This document shows positions 9,662-23,500 of a stretch of 64,000 nt of DNA, piece after piece. This DNA comes from Amoebophrya sp. A120 (lineage: Eukaryota > Sar > Dinophyceae > Syndiniales > Amoebophryaceae), in the NCBI GenBank assembly GCA_905178155.1, contig CAJINV010000011.1, forward strand, positions 1,385,216 to 1,449,215. The letters run 5' to 3'. The position numbers and the translations under genes are program-made. The notes beneath the pieces are model-generated. The model saw only the letters and a list, made by a program, of their open reading frames with translations, had not been told where the DNA came from and did not search any database. Position 1 is the stretch's first letter, and each line of letters begins with the position of its first letter.

Positions 9662-12600
9662 ATGCCGCCCTCTCCGAGCGGTCCGACGCCCATCATCCGG
9701 GTGGAGGACGACTTGCTGGAAAAACCGGTGTCCAGTTCTCTCTGTTGCCAACTCAAACGACGCACCGCGGAAATCGTGGTGCTTCTGATCGTGTGGTGGG
9801 TCATTGCGGGGGTGATCGTCGTCGAGTACAAGTACATTGACCAGGGAGACGTGGCGTTTTTCCTGACCGGCGTGACTTATGCATTGCGAAAATATCGCAC
9901 TGTGTAGCAATCGCATTACAAAGTTAATGTTAAGTAGCTCAGCATGAGAAATGGAACTTGTAATGCGTATTTACCTCAAGAAGGAGACTTGTCATGCATG
10001 ATTGCGATTACTAAGAATACGATAATTTTTGCAATGCATATGACCAACATGTTCGCCGGATGTTTCCTAATATTGGCCTTCCTCTGGAACAAGATGTTCG
10101 CGCCGCAGTTCGGGTCCATGCTGTCGCTGGCGATCGGCGGCACGAACAGGAACAGAGGTTCTTCAGCACTACAATCTGGACTGGTAGAGGTACCGCCAGA
10201 CGAAGCGGAAACATCACGCACCAGACAGCAAACCAGACCGCTGGCTCGTGCCGGCGAAGATGTTGCAGTCAATATGGACGAGAATTTTAACAACGATTTT
10301 GATGCTGGTGGGATCAACGGCTCCTCAAAGCCGGCATCTACTTCGCGAGGAACGGGAAAAAATAGTAAAGTGGAGCCGGATCTGGAAGTGGGGCACGTTC
10401 GCGGCGGAGTCGTTGACAGTTCTTCCTCAACATCGAGAACTACGAGCAGAAGACGAGGAGAACAAGCATACAACCAGCAGATGAATACCTCCGCCGCCCC
10501 TGAGGTCGAGATCCCCGTTGCCGACGAGACCCTCGCCACGTCAAGAACGCAAGATCTCGACATCACGAATGAAGAAAACAACGACTACTCGCTCGACCAC
10601 CGCACGGTATCCGCGTTGAGCCGCAAGCCCAACACATTCTACCTTCCCATCACCCACGGCGAGTCCCTGCTTCTCGTCCTCCTCGGAATCCTGAACGGCA
10701 TCGAGTACGGAATTCTCAACAAGGCACTCATGATCCTCCCCCTCGCCACACGGCAGATGCTCGGCTCGAGCTCCACGCTGTTCCAAATGGTCTTCGCGTT
10801 CATCTGGCGACTACCCCCGGCGATCACCCCGAAACTGTTGCTGTGTGGTGGCGTGCTCATGTGCGGAGGGGTGTTGCAGGGACTGCAAACGTTTCAACAC
10901 GATTCGCCGGAAATCGCTTCGACAAGTAGTCGGGTCGTACCGGAGGCGAAAGCGTCTTCGCAGGGGGAGGCCGAAGTCCCGGCGATCTTCGGGGATGAAG
11001 ATGGTGAACAACTTGGGACACCGACCGTAGCGTCGGCCGCAGCAGCCGGGACAAGTGGTGGTTTCTCGACGAAGAAGAAGCCAACGAAATCGTCGCCAAC
11101 GGCAAACGCGGTCCGGGACGATGCGACGAAGAGCAGCGGCGGCATTGTGCCGCTAGCGGGAATGATGGTACAACAGCGACATCCTGCGAGTAGCAAGGGT
11201 GCAAGCAAGAAGAAAAAGCGCGACGCAGCAAGTTCATCGTCTACAACTTCAAGCGGTGCAGCTAGAATGGTTGACAGTCTTCATGCTGCTAGCACATCAT
11301 CGTCAGCGACCGCCGCGCAGAGCGCCGCCGCGCAGCATGTTCGCTCGGAGCGACGAATGGCACCGCAAGTTGCGGATAGTAAATCGTCGAGCTTCATTAG
11401 TGGTGGGCATCAGAGTAGTTCCTGGTGGTGGTCGTCGAAGCCGACTGTTGCACCCCGCCCAAGGCTGTTATTAGCGGACGATTCGAAAACCACTGCAGAC
11501 GTTTCTGGCACCGCTTCGGATGAAGATGTTGATGTCGACAACTCCTCTGACGAAGACGATTCTGCTACCGACTCGGGAGGTGGTACTATTTCCGGGATGA
11601 GCGGCTTCCTGTTGCAGATCACCGCGATGCTGCTCAGCAGTAACAAGGGATGCTTGATGCAGCATTCGTTGCAGCGAGCGCCGGGTATCCAAGAAAAAAT
11701 AACCATCACCATCCACTTTGTCATGCAAAACATGCATAAACTAAAAGTCAAACTTCACTACTTGTCATGCAAAAAATGGATGGCGATGCCGATGGTTGTT
11801 TTTTTGTGGATACCGGGCATAGCGGTGCTAGACAAGATCAGTGTCGGGAGCAGAACCATGACCTACAGCGGAATTACCTGTTTGTTGCTGTCCTTCTGCA
11901 CCGAAGCAAGAGAGCAGAACTTGTACCAGGTATTGGATAGCTGATGAAAATAAACTACGTGGGTAATTATAGACGCGAAGCCAAAAAATTCGGCGGCCTA
12001 GTGTAGTCTAGTAGGTCTATATCATTCAAAATGTAGTTCTGATATCGACAGGTGTACTTGATTTTTTGCACTGTGTAAGTGTACAAAATAAATCCTCAGG
12101 TTGTCGACCGTGTTCTCATTTTCAAACTGGCTTCCATCGCTGCCATTTTGTGCGTCATGGTGTGCGCAGAACTCCGGTTGCTCCAGATCACAAGTACCGT
12201 CACCTTCGGCGTGTTCGGCTTGTTGCACAGCATTCCGATCGTCTTGTCCGGCGTGATTCTTTTTGGCGACCAAGTCGGCCTGTACGACGGTCTCGGTTTT
12301 CTCGTGTGCCTCCTTGGCAGTTACTGGTACATGGTCATTGTGAACCAGCAGAAAACGACGTACACCGACGAACAGGATGTTGGTTCCTTTGCTGGTGACG
12401 AGTTGAAACACACTGGAGACATCGAAAGTTTGGACGATGAAGACAGGTCGCCGTTTGCAGCTTCGGGCGGAACAAGGACTGCAAATAAAGGGAGGACGCG
12501 ACATCAAGGGCATCAGCCGAGCCATACTGCAAAAGATCTGGAGGAAGTGATCGAGATTATACCAGACGATGAGGTCAACATGGCAAATTTGGAGGTTGAT

Positions 12601-12738
12601 GACCACAGTGGGGAGATAAAGAACAAGATGAACTCTGCAAAAGGAGGAGCCACGTATAGCAAACTGTCCAAGGCGGAGCAGAAAGTGGTCCAAGGCAGAA
12701 CTACATCAAGCCCCGGAAAAAACATCAAAGTATTTTGA
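9662..12738 (+). CDS. Drug/metabolite transporter superfamily protein (nucleotide-sugar/triose-phosphate or CRT-like)
   Basis: Exons 9662-9877, 10046-11685, 11818-11929, 12100-12738 sum to 2607 nt (868 residues). The first two introns are introners; the third (11930-12099) is GT-AG. Hydrophobic helices occur early (about residues 35-60), around the first introner junction, at 10640-10900, and after 11818. The last exon has the pattern typical of the family's final helices: a Thr-Ser-Thr-x-Thr-Phe-Gly start, then a Gly-x-x-Leu-Phe-Gly-Asp loop, then Leu-Gly-Ser-Tyr. Two very long hydrophilic loops (about 10140-10610 and 10910-11590) are Ser/Ala/Asp-rich and unusual. It probably exchanges a small solute across an internal membrane; the substrate is not predictable. 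The tail is acidic and soluble. Confidence 0.85.
9878..10040 (+). mobile_element. Introner, family A (163 bp), in transporter gene
   Basis: Starts TATGCATTGC and ends GCAATGCATA, a terminal inverted repeat. Flanked by TGACT (9873-9877) and TGACC (10041-10045). Contains in-frame stops. Removing 168 nt rejoins Gly-Val-Thr-Asn-Met in frame. Confidence 0.9.
11686..11812. mobile_element. Introner, separate family (127 bp), in frame and stop-free
   Basis: Starts TATCCAAGAAAAAATAACC and ends in the matching inverted repeat through GTGGATA. Perfect CCGGG direct repeats at 11681-11685 and 11813-11817. The 132-nt excision unit is divisible by three and has no stop, so retention would add 44 residues. 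Confidence 0.85.
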
Positions 12739-14126
12739 ATAAATACTTGATGTGATCTAATCACTTCTCATGCGAACTACTGCACTTCTTCATCATCATC
12801 TTCTCGTAGTCAACATCTTCTCTCGTTCCTCTTGCTCTTCGATTGATGTTGCGTGCCATTGCTGCAATTATGCTCCGGTCGTGCAGGGCGATCGAAATCT
12901 TCGAATTATGGTCGATCACTACCTTGCATTGCCATCAATTGCTTCATCACAAGGCTGCAACTGCTCCGCTCGAACAGGAGATCGGGCATAGCTTGCGAGT
13001 ATGCATTGCAAAAGCAACGTAGTAGTAGTAATTACATTACAAATTACCTCAGCATGACAAATTGCTGTTTTACCTTGGGATGGAGATTTGTAAATGCATG
13101 TTTGGAATTACTACGAGTACGATACTTTTGCACAGGATAGCGAGGATTGGTGCATGGAGGACCTCCTGGAAGATACTACCAGACTGCTCCGGAGTAGTTG
13201 TGACAGTGTGGCTTTATTTTCGCGTGTCGGTTCTTATTTCCGCCGCTCGAACAATGACAGCACATTGCGAGGATATCGTCCTGTTGATGGAATATCGGAA
13301 TGCTAATGTACTAGCTGCTTCGACGCACAGGCAGAAGTTGCGTTCGATTCACAGCATCTTTTTCGTCGCTTCCAATAGGAGGCACCCCCACGAAAGATTG
13401 ATACGTTGTTCTAGCGGAGCTTTGTTTCGGATATCACAGGAACTCACTTGCGTTGGTCCTGTGATAAACGACGTGACGTCTTGAGAAGATAACTGCTCGT
13501 GCTTCACCTGCTTTGTTTTTCGATAGTCGGGATCACAGATGCTGAAAAAGTTTTTGCAACGTCCTGATTGCTTTATTTGTCCGAGTTTTCACATCGGTAA
13601 AGGTGATTCTTTTCTTGACCGAAGCTAATTTAAGCAACGTGATAAGATGAAGTTCCCACAAGGTGGACCGTAGACGTCAGATGCTAGAAGTGTGGTCGTC
13701 GTGACTGAAAGCGTCCGAGATCATCCTCCTCTTGCAGACAAGCAACCAAGGCTGTCGCAGGCTCGCAAACGGCTACTTCTTCACCACGTTTCCCGCACAC
13801 CATCGGCAAGTCAGTTTGGGGCACGGTTTTTCCGCTCGCGTTGCTGCAATAAGAAACCATAACCAATTTAATTCACCAGCATTTTTACGTCGACCGCGGC
13901 TGCGGTCATCTCACCACTTGAGGAGGTATCACAGCAGAAATTACATTTTTTTTTTCATGAGTTCCCTTCTTCTTGCGTGTAGTGAGCATGACCATGTTTC
14001 AAATGTCTCTTGCACTGCTGTTTTTTCCCCCGCACCCGAGGGCCGAGACAAAGCAAAAATAAAAATTGTCTAAACAGGTAGTTTTTCTCCGTGGATGTCT
14101 TGATCTTAAACCAGCTTAACATCGGT
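12739..14126. other. Region with an introner but no confident gene
   Basis: An introner with a perfect 5-bp duplication (13000-13139) implies a transcribed host here. Excision joins frame-1 sequence upstream of 12999 to an open frame ending at 13306, but that frame lacks an ATG upstream. An ATG at 12846 in another frame gives only a short product. Possibilities are a gene with an unseen first exon, a pseudogene, or an untranslated transcript. 13307-14126 holds only short ORFs. Confidence 0.45.
13000..13139 (+). mobile_element. Introner, family A (140 bp)
   Basis: Starts TATGCATTGCAAAAG and ends CTTTTGCACAGGATA. Perfect GCGAG repeats at 12995-12999 and 13140-13144. The interior matches the copies at 32377 and 9878 in the same orientation. 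Confidence 0.85.
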
Positions 14127-17100
14127 ATGCCGGGTCCAGGAGCTAAACGCTTCATCTCTCCTCAGCCGGGAGGGCTGTGTTTCCGACTGTGTAAGTTCTT
14201 GCAACAGATATTTCTTCTACTCCAACTCCACCCGGGCTGCTGTTTCTGCCACCTCTCGCGGTTATTCAAGTTTTCCGCAGTGTTGCAGCCGACCATCCTT
14301 GGCGTCGTGCATGAGCCGAAAGGAGCCGCCACCAGCGCTGCAAAAACCACCCATGATGCCGACGAGGCGAAGCACAGGGAGGGGGACACTGAAGGAGTAG
14401 ATGTGGGAGCTACTACAACGACTGCCGGGCAACTACATCAAGAGGAAATCCTGCAGCAAAATAGTAGAGACGTTGCCGCCTCTCCCCCATCATCTAGCAC
14501 AAGCACCTCCACTTCCTCGACGGCGCTGGTTTTGTACGAGCCTGCTCGTTCGTCTCAAACCCGACGAGGGCGACGCATGGTGGGGCGCGTGGGCGGCGCC
14601 GCGAGGCCCGTCGAGCGGCCCCCCATTGCGCACGCCCTTCAGGCAGTCGCTGACCTCGTTTACTCAGCTGCGGCCACGTTCCTGCAGTGGCCAGCCTCCT
14701 CGACGAAATCGCAAGAGGGCGCGGGTGCTGGTGATGCGGCAGCGGCCAGGGCGGAAATGGTTCCTGTGGGAGAGGTTTCGTCTTTGCCCCCGCAGCCGGA
14801 GGACGGTAAAAAACTGCAGGCCGCGACGAGCCGAAGGGTTAGGGATGACGCCAGCGATCAGGATTTCGCTGCTGCTGCTCCTTCTGCTGCTAGCATACAC
14901 ACTGCCACTGTGCCTGGAACCGCGGCTACTACAGTAATGACATCACGACAGGACGATCTACGTGCCCCTACAAGTGATGAAGTTGGCCGAGGCTCTGGGT
15001 CGCCGCCTCTACAACCACTACCACCCCCACAGCAGCCGAAAGGCCCGGACAAATTAGAAGATCAAGAGGACAGCGCGGTAACCTCCGAGCCCCGGGAGAC
15101 GAAATTGAACGCAGCAGAAGCATCAAGCCAAAGCTCCCGCGGGAAGAATAAAGCTACCGCAAGTCGTGATCGTAGTGAAGTTGATTCTGCTCCAGCAAAT
15201 TTCCCAGATGGTCGTCATGGCGGTAGGGGAACTGACAGCGCCACGTCCCGCCCTTCCTCTTCGAGTCAGAAAGCGGCCTCCATCAACAAGGCTTCGGTCG
15301 CTACAGCCGTGAAGGACGTCGAAGCTCACTCTCTCACTCGTCCATCCTCTGTTTCTACAACTGGCGCAAGTAGTACCAACGAAGGACCCTCAGTACTACA
15401 TCAAGCTGCAACATCAATGCTAGAGACAGGCGAAAACGACGCCTCATACAACCCAGAATGGGAAAAGGAATGGCTGTTTCAACTCATCGAACAGCGAGCA
15501 AAAATCGAAAGCAGACAAACTGAAAGTGCAGCAACAAGCCAGCAAAAAACAGATGACGCGAAGCGGAAGCGTGAAGACGCTCAGAAAACTGTGGATTTGG
15601 AAAATGCTGCCAAGGCGTTTGACGAGGCGGAGAAAGCGTTCTTCAAGATTCGAAAACAAGGTGAGGATGCGTGGGACGAAATGAAAAAGAAAATCAGCGA
15701 GCGGATCAAAGATGAAGGAGAACAAAAAAAGGCCCTCGCCGACTTTCTGAATAGGTGCTGCCGTCCGAAGCTAACCACCAGTGAAGGGTTGAGCGTGTCT
15801 TCCGCGCCTGGACCCGTCGACGTAACAGGTCGAGGAGAACAGGGTCATGAACCCGGTACGGCGTCCTCCGCCTCCCCGTGTGCGAGTCATTCAATGGAGA
15901 TCTGCGTTTCTTTTGCGGCGGGCGAAGACGCGTTAATAGGCAGAGTAATCGAAATAGAAAAGATGAACTCCTCTGCGCCAAAAGATGAGAATCCGTATGC
16001 GGAGAAAATCAAAACGCATGAAACTAATGCGGATCAACAGAACAATGACAAGAAAAAGAACGAGGACTACGATTCATCACTGTTGCACGTCGCGGTGCGC
16101 GCTGCCGGTATCGACGAAACCTACTACCGAATATTTGAGCACCAATACGTGCGTTTCATTTCATTCGTCCGCATGCGTCGGCGCCCGGCCGTGACTGTCG
16201 GAGAAGGCGGTCTCAACGCCCGTTGGGAAGATGTTGATGAAGAGAAGCAACTACAACCTGTAGCGCTATATGCCGTCTACCCCGGAACAAGTACTAAAGG
16301 TGGAGAACCAGCGTGCTGCGAAATGGCGATGCTCGGCCACCACTTGGATTCGCCAGCCGAAGATGATGCTGCTTCGGATGCCTCTTCGGAATATGAGTTG
16401 TATTCTGAATCTGAGCGCAGTAGTGCTGAACAAGAGCAGTCTTCTCCCTCGAACACGCTGGAGTTGGAGAATAAACCCTTGCCGCTAATTTCAGTACCCT
16501 ACTCGTCCTTGTTCCTGCAGAAGGATGCGGCGCAGGTTTTTTGGACCTGTAAGGAACTGTGCCCAAAAAATCGGAAAATGCTTCCCGTGTTTGATCTCGA
16601 GGGGGACGTATTGCTGAAGAAAATCGTGCAAAACAGTTTTTCTTATTACAGCAGTTTCTACAGTGTGGTCGAGATGATTGTACCCGACGGGATGTGGAGA
16701 GACGTGGGCGATGTTCTGAAAACGGTGAAAGACAGCCCTTTTCGACCTTCACCTTACTATAGGTATATCTCCGCCCCAGAACACAAACCCTGGTGGTCCA
16801 CGTCCGTGAAAAAACTGGCGCGCAACTGCCAGTCGTTTGCGTGTTATGTTTCCAACTTTTTTCCAGTCGCTCGAGTATGCGACATCTTGGCACCCCGCGG
16901 CGCTTTTCCGTATCGCGGCCCGTTCTCCCTCTTACCGGTGCCGACGCTTCAACCGGCCCGGCGTTTGCGCGCGCAAACGTTGGGCGGCCACCCGGTAGAT
17001 CTTGTCGACACGCGCCAAAACTACATGAAAGCCTACCCGGAAGTTTTCTGGGCGGGGCCGCCATGGGTCGCCCGGCGCTTTGAGACACATGGGGCCAAAG

Positions 17101-19005
17101 GATTTTTGAATAGTGCCGCTGGAGTGATTATACAAAAAACACAACCCGTGTGCGGTGTGGCCAACTTGGATCGATTGGACAAAGACGAGCGTGATGCTCT
17201 CGAGGAAGCGGTAAAACGAAAGTCGGGGGTGGAAGAAGATCAAGGTGATAGTAACTCGGATAGCTCAGCCAGTCTAGCATCATTCACTAGTCGCAGCAGC
17301 AGCTCGTTCGGAACCGCCACAGCTACTCCTACTGCTGCGTCTGTCGTATCATCAGCAGCTTCGTCCACGGTGCATCTTCAGCAGGCGGGCCTTGAAGTTG
17401 TGGCGACAGGGAGCGTTCCCGCAGCTTCACCTCCAGGAGCAGTCGAAGCGGCAACCTCTGGCACCACTACTGCAGCTGGTGAACAAGACAGCGGCGCCCA
17501 GGACCACAAGCGTCAACAACATCTTCCTGCTGCCGCCTCTAATGAAAAGAAGAATCTGAACGACAATGAGAACGACCCTGGCCGCGGTAGAGAAGATGTA
17601 GAGTTTGACAAAGCCCAAGCCCTCGGTAGGACCACGAGCATATGAGTTGCAAAAGTATCGCACTCGAACTTTTGCAATACAAATTCAATACTATAGCTTA
17701 GCTTTAGCATGACTTGACGTATGGAATTTGTAATGCGTATTTACCACGATTTAACGTAGCCTAACCTTAAGAAAGGGATTGCACAAATGCAATTACTACG
17801 AACGGGCGCGATCCTTTTGCACAGGATGGAGCAGCTCATCTTCCGCTAACTCTGACGTCGTGGTGGCTGCGCCGACGAAACTTCCGCCCCAGGAGGATAA
17901 CAAAAAGAAAGAGACGAACAACATCAACGACATGGTCGTCGAAACGCCATTTCTCGCAGCAGGAGACGTCGACGCAGTACAGCATCAGGAAGACGTACCT
18001 GCTCAGAAAGCCATCAAACAAAAACGACTCCAAGGAGACGAAGGGTTCAGTGAGGGCGCGCCCGCCGCTGGTCCTGCTCTAGAAGTAGGACGACAAGACG
18101 GCAAGTTAATGCCGAAATCACACGAACAAGATCAAGATGAGGACGATCCTTCCTCCACATCAAGAACTACTTCTACTCCTGTGCACGACATTATTTCCGA
18201 GGGAAAAACCCTGAGTGTGCAAGAAGAAGGTGGCGACGTAGTACAACACGCTTCTGCGACTGCGAGCAGCACAGCAGATGCAGAACCGGTTTCGCAGCTC
18301 GCTGTTGTGCCGCAAGAAGACGACGTGGCTAGCATGCCCAGTTCAGCAACAGGACCAGGCACAACTGCTCGGGACACTGCTCCGGCGGCAGCGACTAGTA
18401 CTATTGCCGGTGATGGTACAACGCGAACAACCGAAGGTGATAGAAACGATATTGGCCGCACGGCCCCCACTGAGCCGCTCATCCCAAGCAGCGCAGTGAT
18501 GAGCAGGACTACTTCCGACGGGGCAGCAGGACCTTCCACGCTCCAGAGCAGCATCGCGGGCGTGGAGGCGGAGGAGGAGCGCCAAGCGTTTGCAAATCTC
18601 AACGGGATCCCGGCTGACGGGAAAACCGACGAAGCTACTAGTGGCGGGGGTAATAACAAGAAGGGAGAAAAAAATCAAAAGTCAGCCAGCGGGGACTTCG
18701 CATCGCTGCGTCAGCAACAGGATGATCCAGAACTAGAACATAAGATAGGGCATCTTCATCAGCGTAGACATGAAAGCGGGCAGACAGCTATTGCGAGCAC
18801 AGCTTATTTGGTTGAGCCGGGCGAGAAGAAGAGTACAGCAACTACACCAGGTGGAACCACCACCACCGTCAAAGAATCGCACATAAAAAATGCAGAAGGC
18901 GACGAGCAACAGCTACAGCAGGAGCTGCAAAACGAAAGTGAACGGCAAAGCGCAGGCCAACCCGCTAGCGTAAAAATTTTTTCAGTAGAGAAATCTATAA
19001 ATTGA
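14127..19005 (+). CDS. Large protein of unknown function
   Basis: Exons 14127-17640 and 17834-19005 (1561 residues) are joined across one introner. The start is uncertain: the frame opens after a stop at 14079, and 14127 is the first in-frame ATG, but an upstream exon is possible. Residues 1-480 are Ala/Ser/Thr-rich linkers, followed by a Lys/Glu-rich coiled-coil-like stretch (15470-15760). The block at 16060-17220 is rich in Tyr, Trp, Phe and Pro and looks folded; it may be the functional domain, but I recognise no family. The part after 17220, including all of exon two, is low-complexity and disordered-looking. It stops at TGA 19003-19005. Confidence 0.72.
17641..17828 (+). mobile_element. 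Introner, family A (188 bp)
   Basis: Starts TATGAGTTGCAAAAG and ends CTTTTGCACAGGATG, one base off the usual ATA end. Perfect GAGCA repeats at 17636-17640 and 17829-17833. It removes an in-frame stop and shifts between frames that are otherwise open. Confidence 0.88.
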
Positions 19006-20510
19006 GTTTGAGTATGAGTTAGCACTTTGACTTCAGAAAAGCGACTTAGAAAAAGACGCGGCCTTCCTGTGTGCTCTAAGAGCTGTTTCCTCTTCAACAC
19101 AGAGTAGAGGAGATTCAAGCGGAATCTGAAAAGTTAGATTTGCCAGCGGTGCCAATTGCACGTGCAGCACAACCCCCAGGCATTTTTAGTGGATCGCTGC
19201 AATAAACAATCCTCAGGTTGCAGGACAACAACCACGAGGGGCACAGGAGGGCTCCCGACCGCTGCAGGTGCCCGAGGACAGTGGACCACTGGGGGAAAAC
19301 CACCCAGCGCCGGAAAAATGAGGCCGACTTTGCGCTCGGTTCGGGTTCGGTTTGTACTGTTTGGTGAGCATGGAAAGGACAGCCCTACATCGAGATAGTC
19401 GCAATGTCGCTGCTTCAGAACAAGTAGCAGATGCAGACGAACTAGTACAGCGAGTACATGGACAGTTTCGTAGTCGCTTCCTTAAGACAAAAAAGTGGGC
19501 TTTTCCTGCATGATAGTGGCGTGCTTGGTTTCGTCGCTGGGAACTGCATCTGTTCTTGCTTCGCTGATCTGTACGCGCTTCCAAATCGCAGAAACCGCCA
19601 ACAATAAAAGTTGTATGTTCCGGCGAAGCCCGGCTCAGTAGGACTTGGCGCTGCAACTGTTCGTGGTTTTGCTTTGTATGATGAAGGCTGCGTCGCCGTC
19701 GGCAGCGACGAAGTGTGACGAACATGATTCTATTTCGTTTTCGTATAGAAATTTGTTGGTCGGAACGTTCTTTCCGGTTTTGCACATTTTCATCTCCATC
19801 GGTGCCTTGCCTCCTTCGTAATTGCTAAATGTCATCTAAAGCAAGATGAGCAGAAGTTCCAACAATCATAGATGTCAGATGCTAGCGTGGAGGAGGTCTT
19901 CGCGATTGAAAGAGCCAGAGATCATCCTCTTCTTGCAGATCATGAAATAACAAGGACGTCGCCGCTACAAGCTTGTTCTACTTTTGGACAAGATCAACTG
20001 GTGACGCCGCAAAGATCATTTTTCTCTCCACGAAGGATCCAAGCGAGAAGCGCAAGCTGCGCGGCTGAAGATCACTTTCATCGGCCACCTAAGATACAAG
20101 TACAAACAAAAGATGACATCACCCGAAATGGAACTAGAGCGCGCACCCGGCATCATCACAGAGCCCCAGCATGCTGGCCGACGAGGCTGCAGTCGGCCTC
20201 GAGCTGTCGACGAGGAGGACGAAACGTCCGAGGCCCCCAAGACAAGCACAGGAACTTCTACGCCCGACCCTTTGGCGAGCAGCGGGGGATCTTCACGCGC
20301 CGGCGACCCTTTGGAAGAAGATGCTGCGGCCAAGGAAAACAGGGTCGGGTTCGACATGGTAAAAACTGCGGTCATGACAATGAAGATACCCGACGAAGAA
20401 GCACGGCAACCGCAACAAGAAAGGCGCGAACAAGAAGAGCAGATCCAGAGAGAGTGCCTGGAGGGCGAAGTAGATCTTGCGGCAGATATACATCAAACTC
20501 CGACTCATCC
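19006..20510. other. Intergenic or 5' region; overlapping ORFs not resolved
   Basis: Two overlapping + strand frames are open here: 19872-20510 (continuous with the next gene) and 20113-20517 (acidic, start ATG). Either could hold upstream coding sequence of the next gene. The composition does not decide it. 19006-19871 shows nothing I can support. Confidence 0.4.
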
Positions 20511-23500
20511 ATGTTGACCTTGAAACACATAATGCCGCTTTCTCAGCGGCCAAGAAATCCTCGGGACGAGCGCGTCCTGCGTACTCTCCTCGTACGACTA
20601 GCACGGGTTGGAACTGGTCTCTTCGGTGCGTTTTTCTACTCTTCAACATCGCACACAATGATTTCCTCTGGACCACCACATTTTGTAAAAGCAGAGCCGA
20701 CGACGACCGCTGCATCACAAATGAAATCCTCCTCCGCAGCAGCAGCTGCCCCAACCAAAGCCACCTCCTTCGAACTCCCGACTTTTTTTACCTGCGACCA
20801 CATCCCGGAGTGGCGAAATTTCCGGAAGCTGTGGCTCCATTTCCGTTATCCTGTGCAAAAGCATCGTACTCGTAGTAATCGCAGTCATGCATGACAAATC
20901 TGGTTCCTTAGCTTATTCAGCATTACAAATTCCATTTTTCCTTCTGGGAAAACTTGTAAAAATGCTATTTCTACTAGTACGATACTTTTGCAATGCATAT
21001 CCGTTTCAACACGAAGATGGGGCGGGACTTCGTGGAGAACGGGATTTTCACCGAGCAGATGCGGGACTCCGCGGAATTCTACGACGTGTTCACATCCGCG
21101 AACGATCTCGGCCGCCGCTGGGAACAGCAGTTCACAACTGCCGTCAATAGTTGGGACTGGTTTTCCATCTGCGAAGCCTTCGTTGAGTATGAAACGGTGG
21201 GGCGGCCGCAGAAGATTTTGAAGCTGGACCCGGAAGTCGCGAACTTTTGCCACTACGGGTTCATGACGACGCAGTACATCGGTATGAAGGTCGGGAACAC
21301 GCTTTTGGACACGATCGCCGGGATCAGTAACTGGGGAAGAGTAGCCAGGCAGGGGCTGGTAACTTCCTTGACGTACAATTCCTTGAATTTCGCGGAAGAC
21401 AGCGGGTGGGGCTTGTCGCTGTGGGACTACATAAAAGCCGCGTACAACCTGCAGAAGCAGAGTGGGGGGTTCGTGTCGCTTGCTAAAAATGCGGGTACTA
21501 CAGCATCATCTCAAAGCACTGACGAGACCTCCTCCTCCGAGGATCTACGCATACACATTGAAAAATCCTTAGAAGACGAAATCGCAAAGTGGAGGAAGAA
21601 GCAGAATCAGCGGACCCCTGTTCACAAGCTGGCTCCGCTCCCGGCGAAGAAAATCTGGAGCACAACATCAACATCCGAGGATGGGGATTCACTTCTTGAC
21701 GGTTCTTGGCGGGGCATCATTGATCTGTTGCTGCAAAGCGAGGTCGTGGTTAGCGGGTTGTCAACTACATCTGCGGGAGCAGGTCTTACAGCCGCGAGGA
21801 GGTCCGCTGATCCGCTGACTGCCATTTTCGGCGTTTCTGCACAGGACTTGGCGCCGTCACCCTATTTTCACCCGCCGGGAGACCAAACTTCTCGTCCAGA
21901 AGTTGCTGCAACATCTTTACTTGAGCAAGAACATCTCGTCCCTACACGACCCTCCCTGAAAGTTCTCGCCGTCGGCTACCACGTTTCCCTTGCTCGCGAG
22001 CCGCTCGAGACGTTTGCGCACCTGCTCGATTTGGACAAGTATTTGAAGCGCGCGATTCACGTTCTGGACGCGGGGGCGACTTCGGTAGAAGACTTGAAGA
22101 AAAAATCCCACTGCCGGTTCAACTCTCCCGAGTGGTGCACGAAGAATGAGGAATTCATCGTCGCCATGAATGCGGAGTTGCAGGTCCGAAGGTACGGCTT
22201 CGCGAGTAAACTGCCCATTTTGCAGAGTTTGGAGAACTGGCAGGAGGTGTTTGAACAGTTCAAATGGGATCTGGTCGAACCGTTTGACTTGGATGTAGTT
22301 CCGAGGACGAAAGGTCAGACAACCACGACTCCACCAGCAGGAGATAGAAACACAGCCACAGGTAAGACTGAATCATTGTCTTCACGACGGCGTTCAGCCC
22401 TCTACCCAGACGTGTTGCTTTGCGGTGAGCCTTTGGTTTTGTGCCGTGTGATGCACCTCGCGTTTCCGAGAGCGTCGCTTGTTTCCTACTCCTATGCACT
22501 GCAAGAATGTCTGGGTCTGGGAGGATGAAACTTGTCATGCTGTCTTTGGATTTTAGAAAAATATGTATTGCGTAAGCCGCAAGAGGAGTCCAGTTTTTGT
22601 TACGCGGAGGGGGCATTTGTCATGCGGTATAGGCATCAGGAAGCCTTCATAAAATCTGTGACGCTAGCGCATACAAGACAGACATCATGGATCATGCAAA
22701 ATGTGCATGACAAGTCCTCCAATCTTCCAGACCCAGACATTTTTGCAATTCATAACTCCGCACAGCAGATCACCATGTACGTGGACGAGCCGATATTGTG
22801 AGGAAAAATCCCCCCTCCCCATATCGAAAAGGCATGCTTTTCAAAATTTGTGAAGATGCTTGTGGTTACAAATCGAGTCTGTCTTGCAAGAGAGCAAGGC
22901 CAGGGCTTCCGCTGCATTTCGCAGGCGATTTGTAACGCTGCTACGCTACTAGGGCAGACGTCTGCCATGCTAAGTGCCTACCCCAAGCCACCCCTTTTCG
23001 GGCTTCGTATCTGTCTGCAGCCCTCCACCGCAAGACAAAGCCGATTTGTGTACACAACTCCTGCGTCACAGATTTCCATTTCGATATGGGGCGGGGGGAT
23101 TTTTCATTTTGATAGCCGAAATTGGCGCAACAGGTTCTGCGGGAATATTTGCAACTCGCACAACTTCCCCACTCTCTCTTCGTCACGAGTGGGAGAATTG
23201 TGAGCGAATGGTACAGGTTTCAGGCCGGAATCCCGGCGATTCCGATAACGCCCAACGCGGTGTACTTGAATGGTGCGTTTTACCACGGGATGAAGTCTCG
23301 GAGAATTTTGCTACTCCGCCAAGTGAGCTTGTTCTGGGACCCGGAGTGCATTCTGAACTATTTCCTGCGCCAGGTTGATTGGTGGCAGGCCGAGGAACCC
23401 GATAAAAAATTTGGCGCCGACGAAGCGATCGGCATGGTTCTCGGGCGGGACGCGAGCGGGGAGCAGGTGGCGGACGAGGAAGTGTTATATCGACTCGGGT

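Noticed and set aside
12770-13306. Short ORFs around the introner at 13000
   Set aside because: No frame has both a start codon and a sensible product across the join. Kept only as an unresolved region.
20113-20517. Acidic 134-codon ORF upstream of the 20.5 kb gene
   Set aside because: Plausible composition but overlaps another open frame and shows no join to the next exon. Mentioned, not called.
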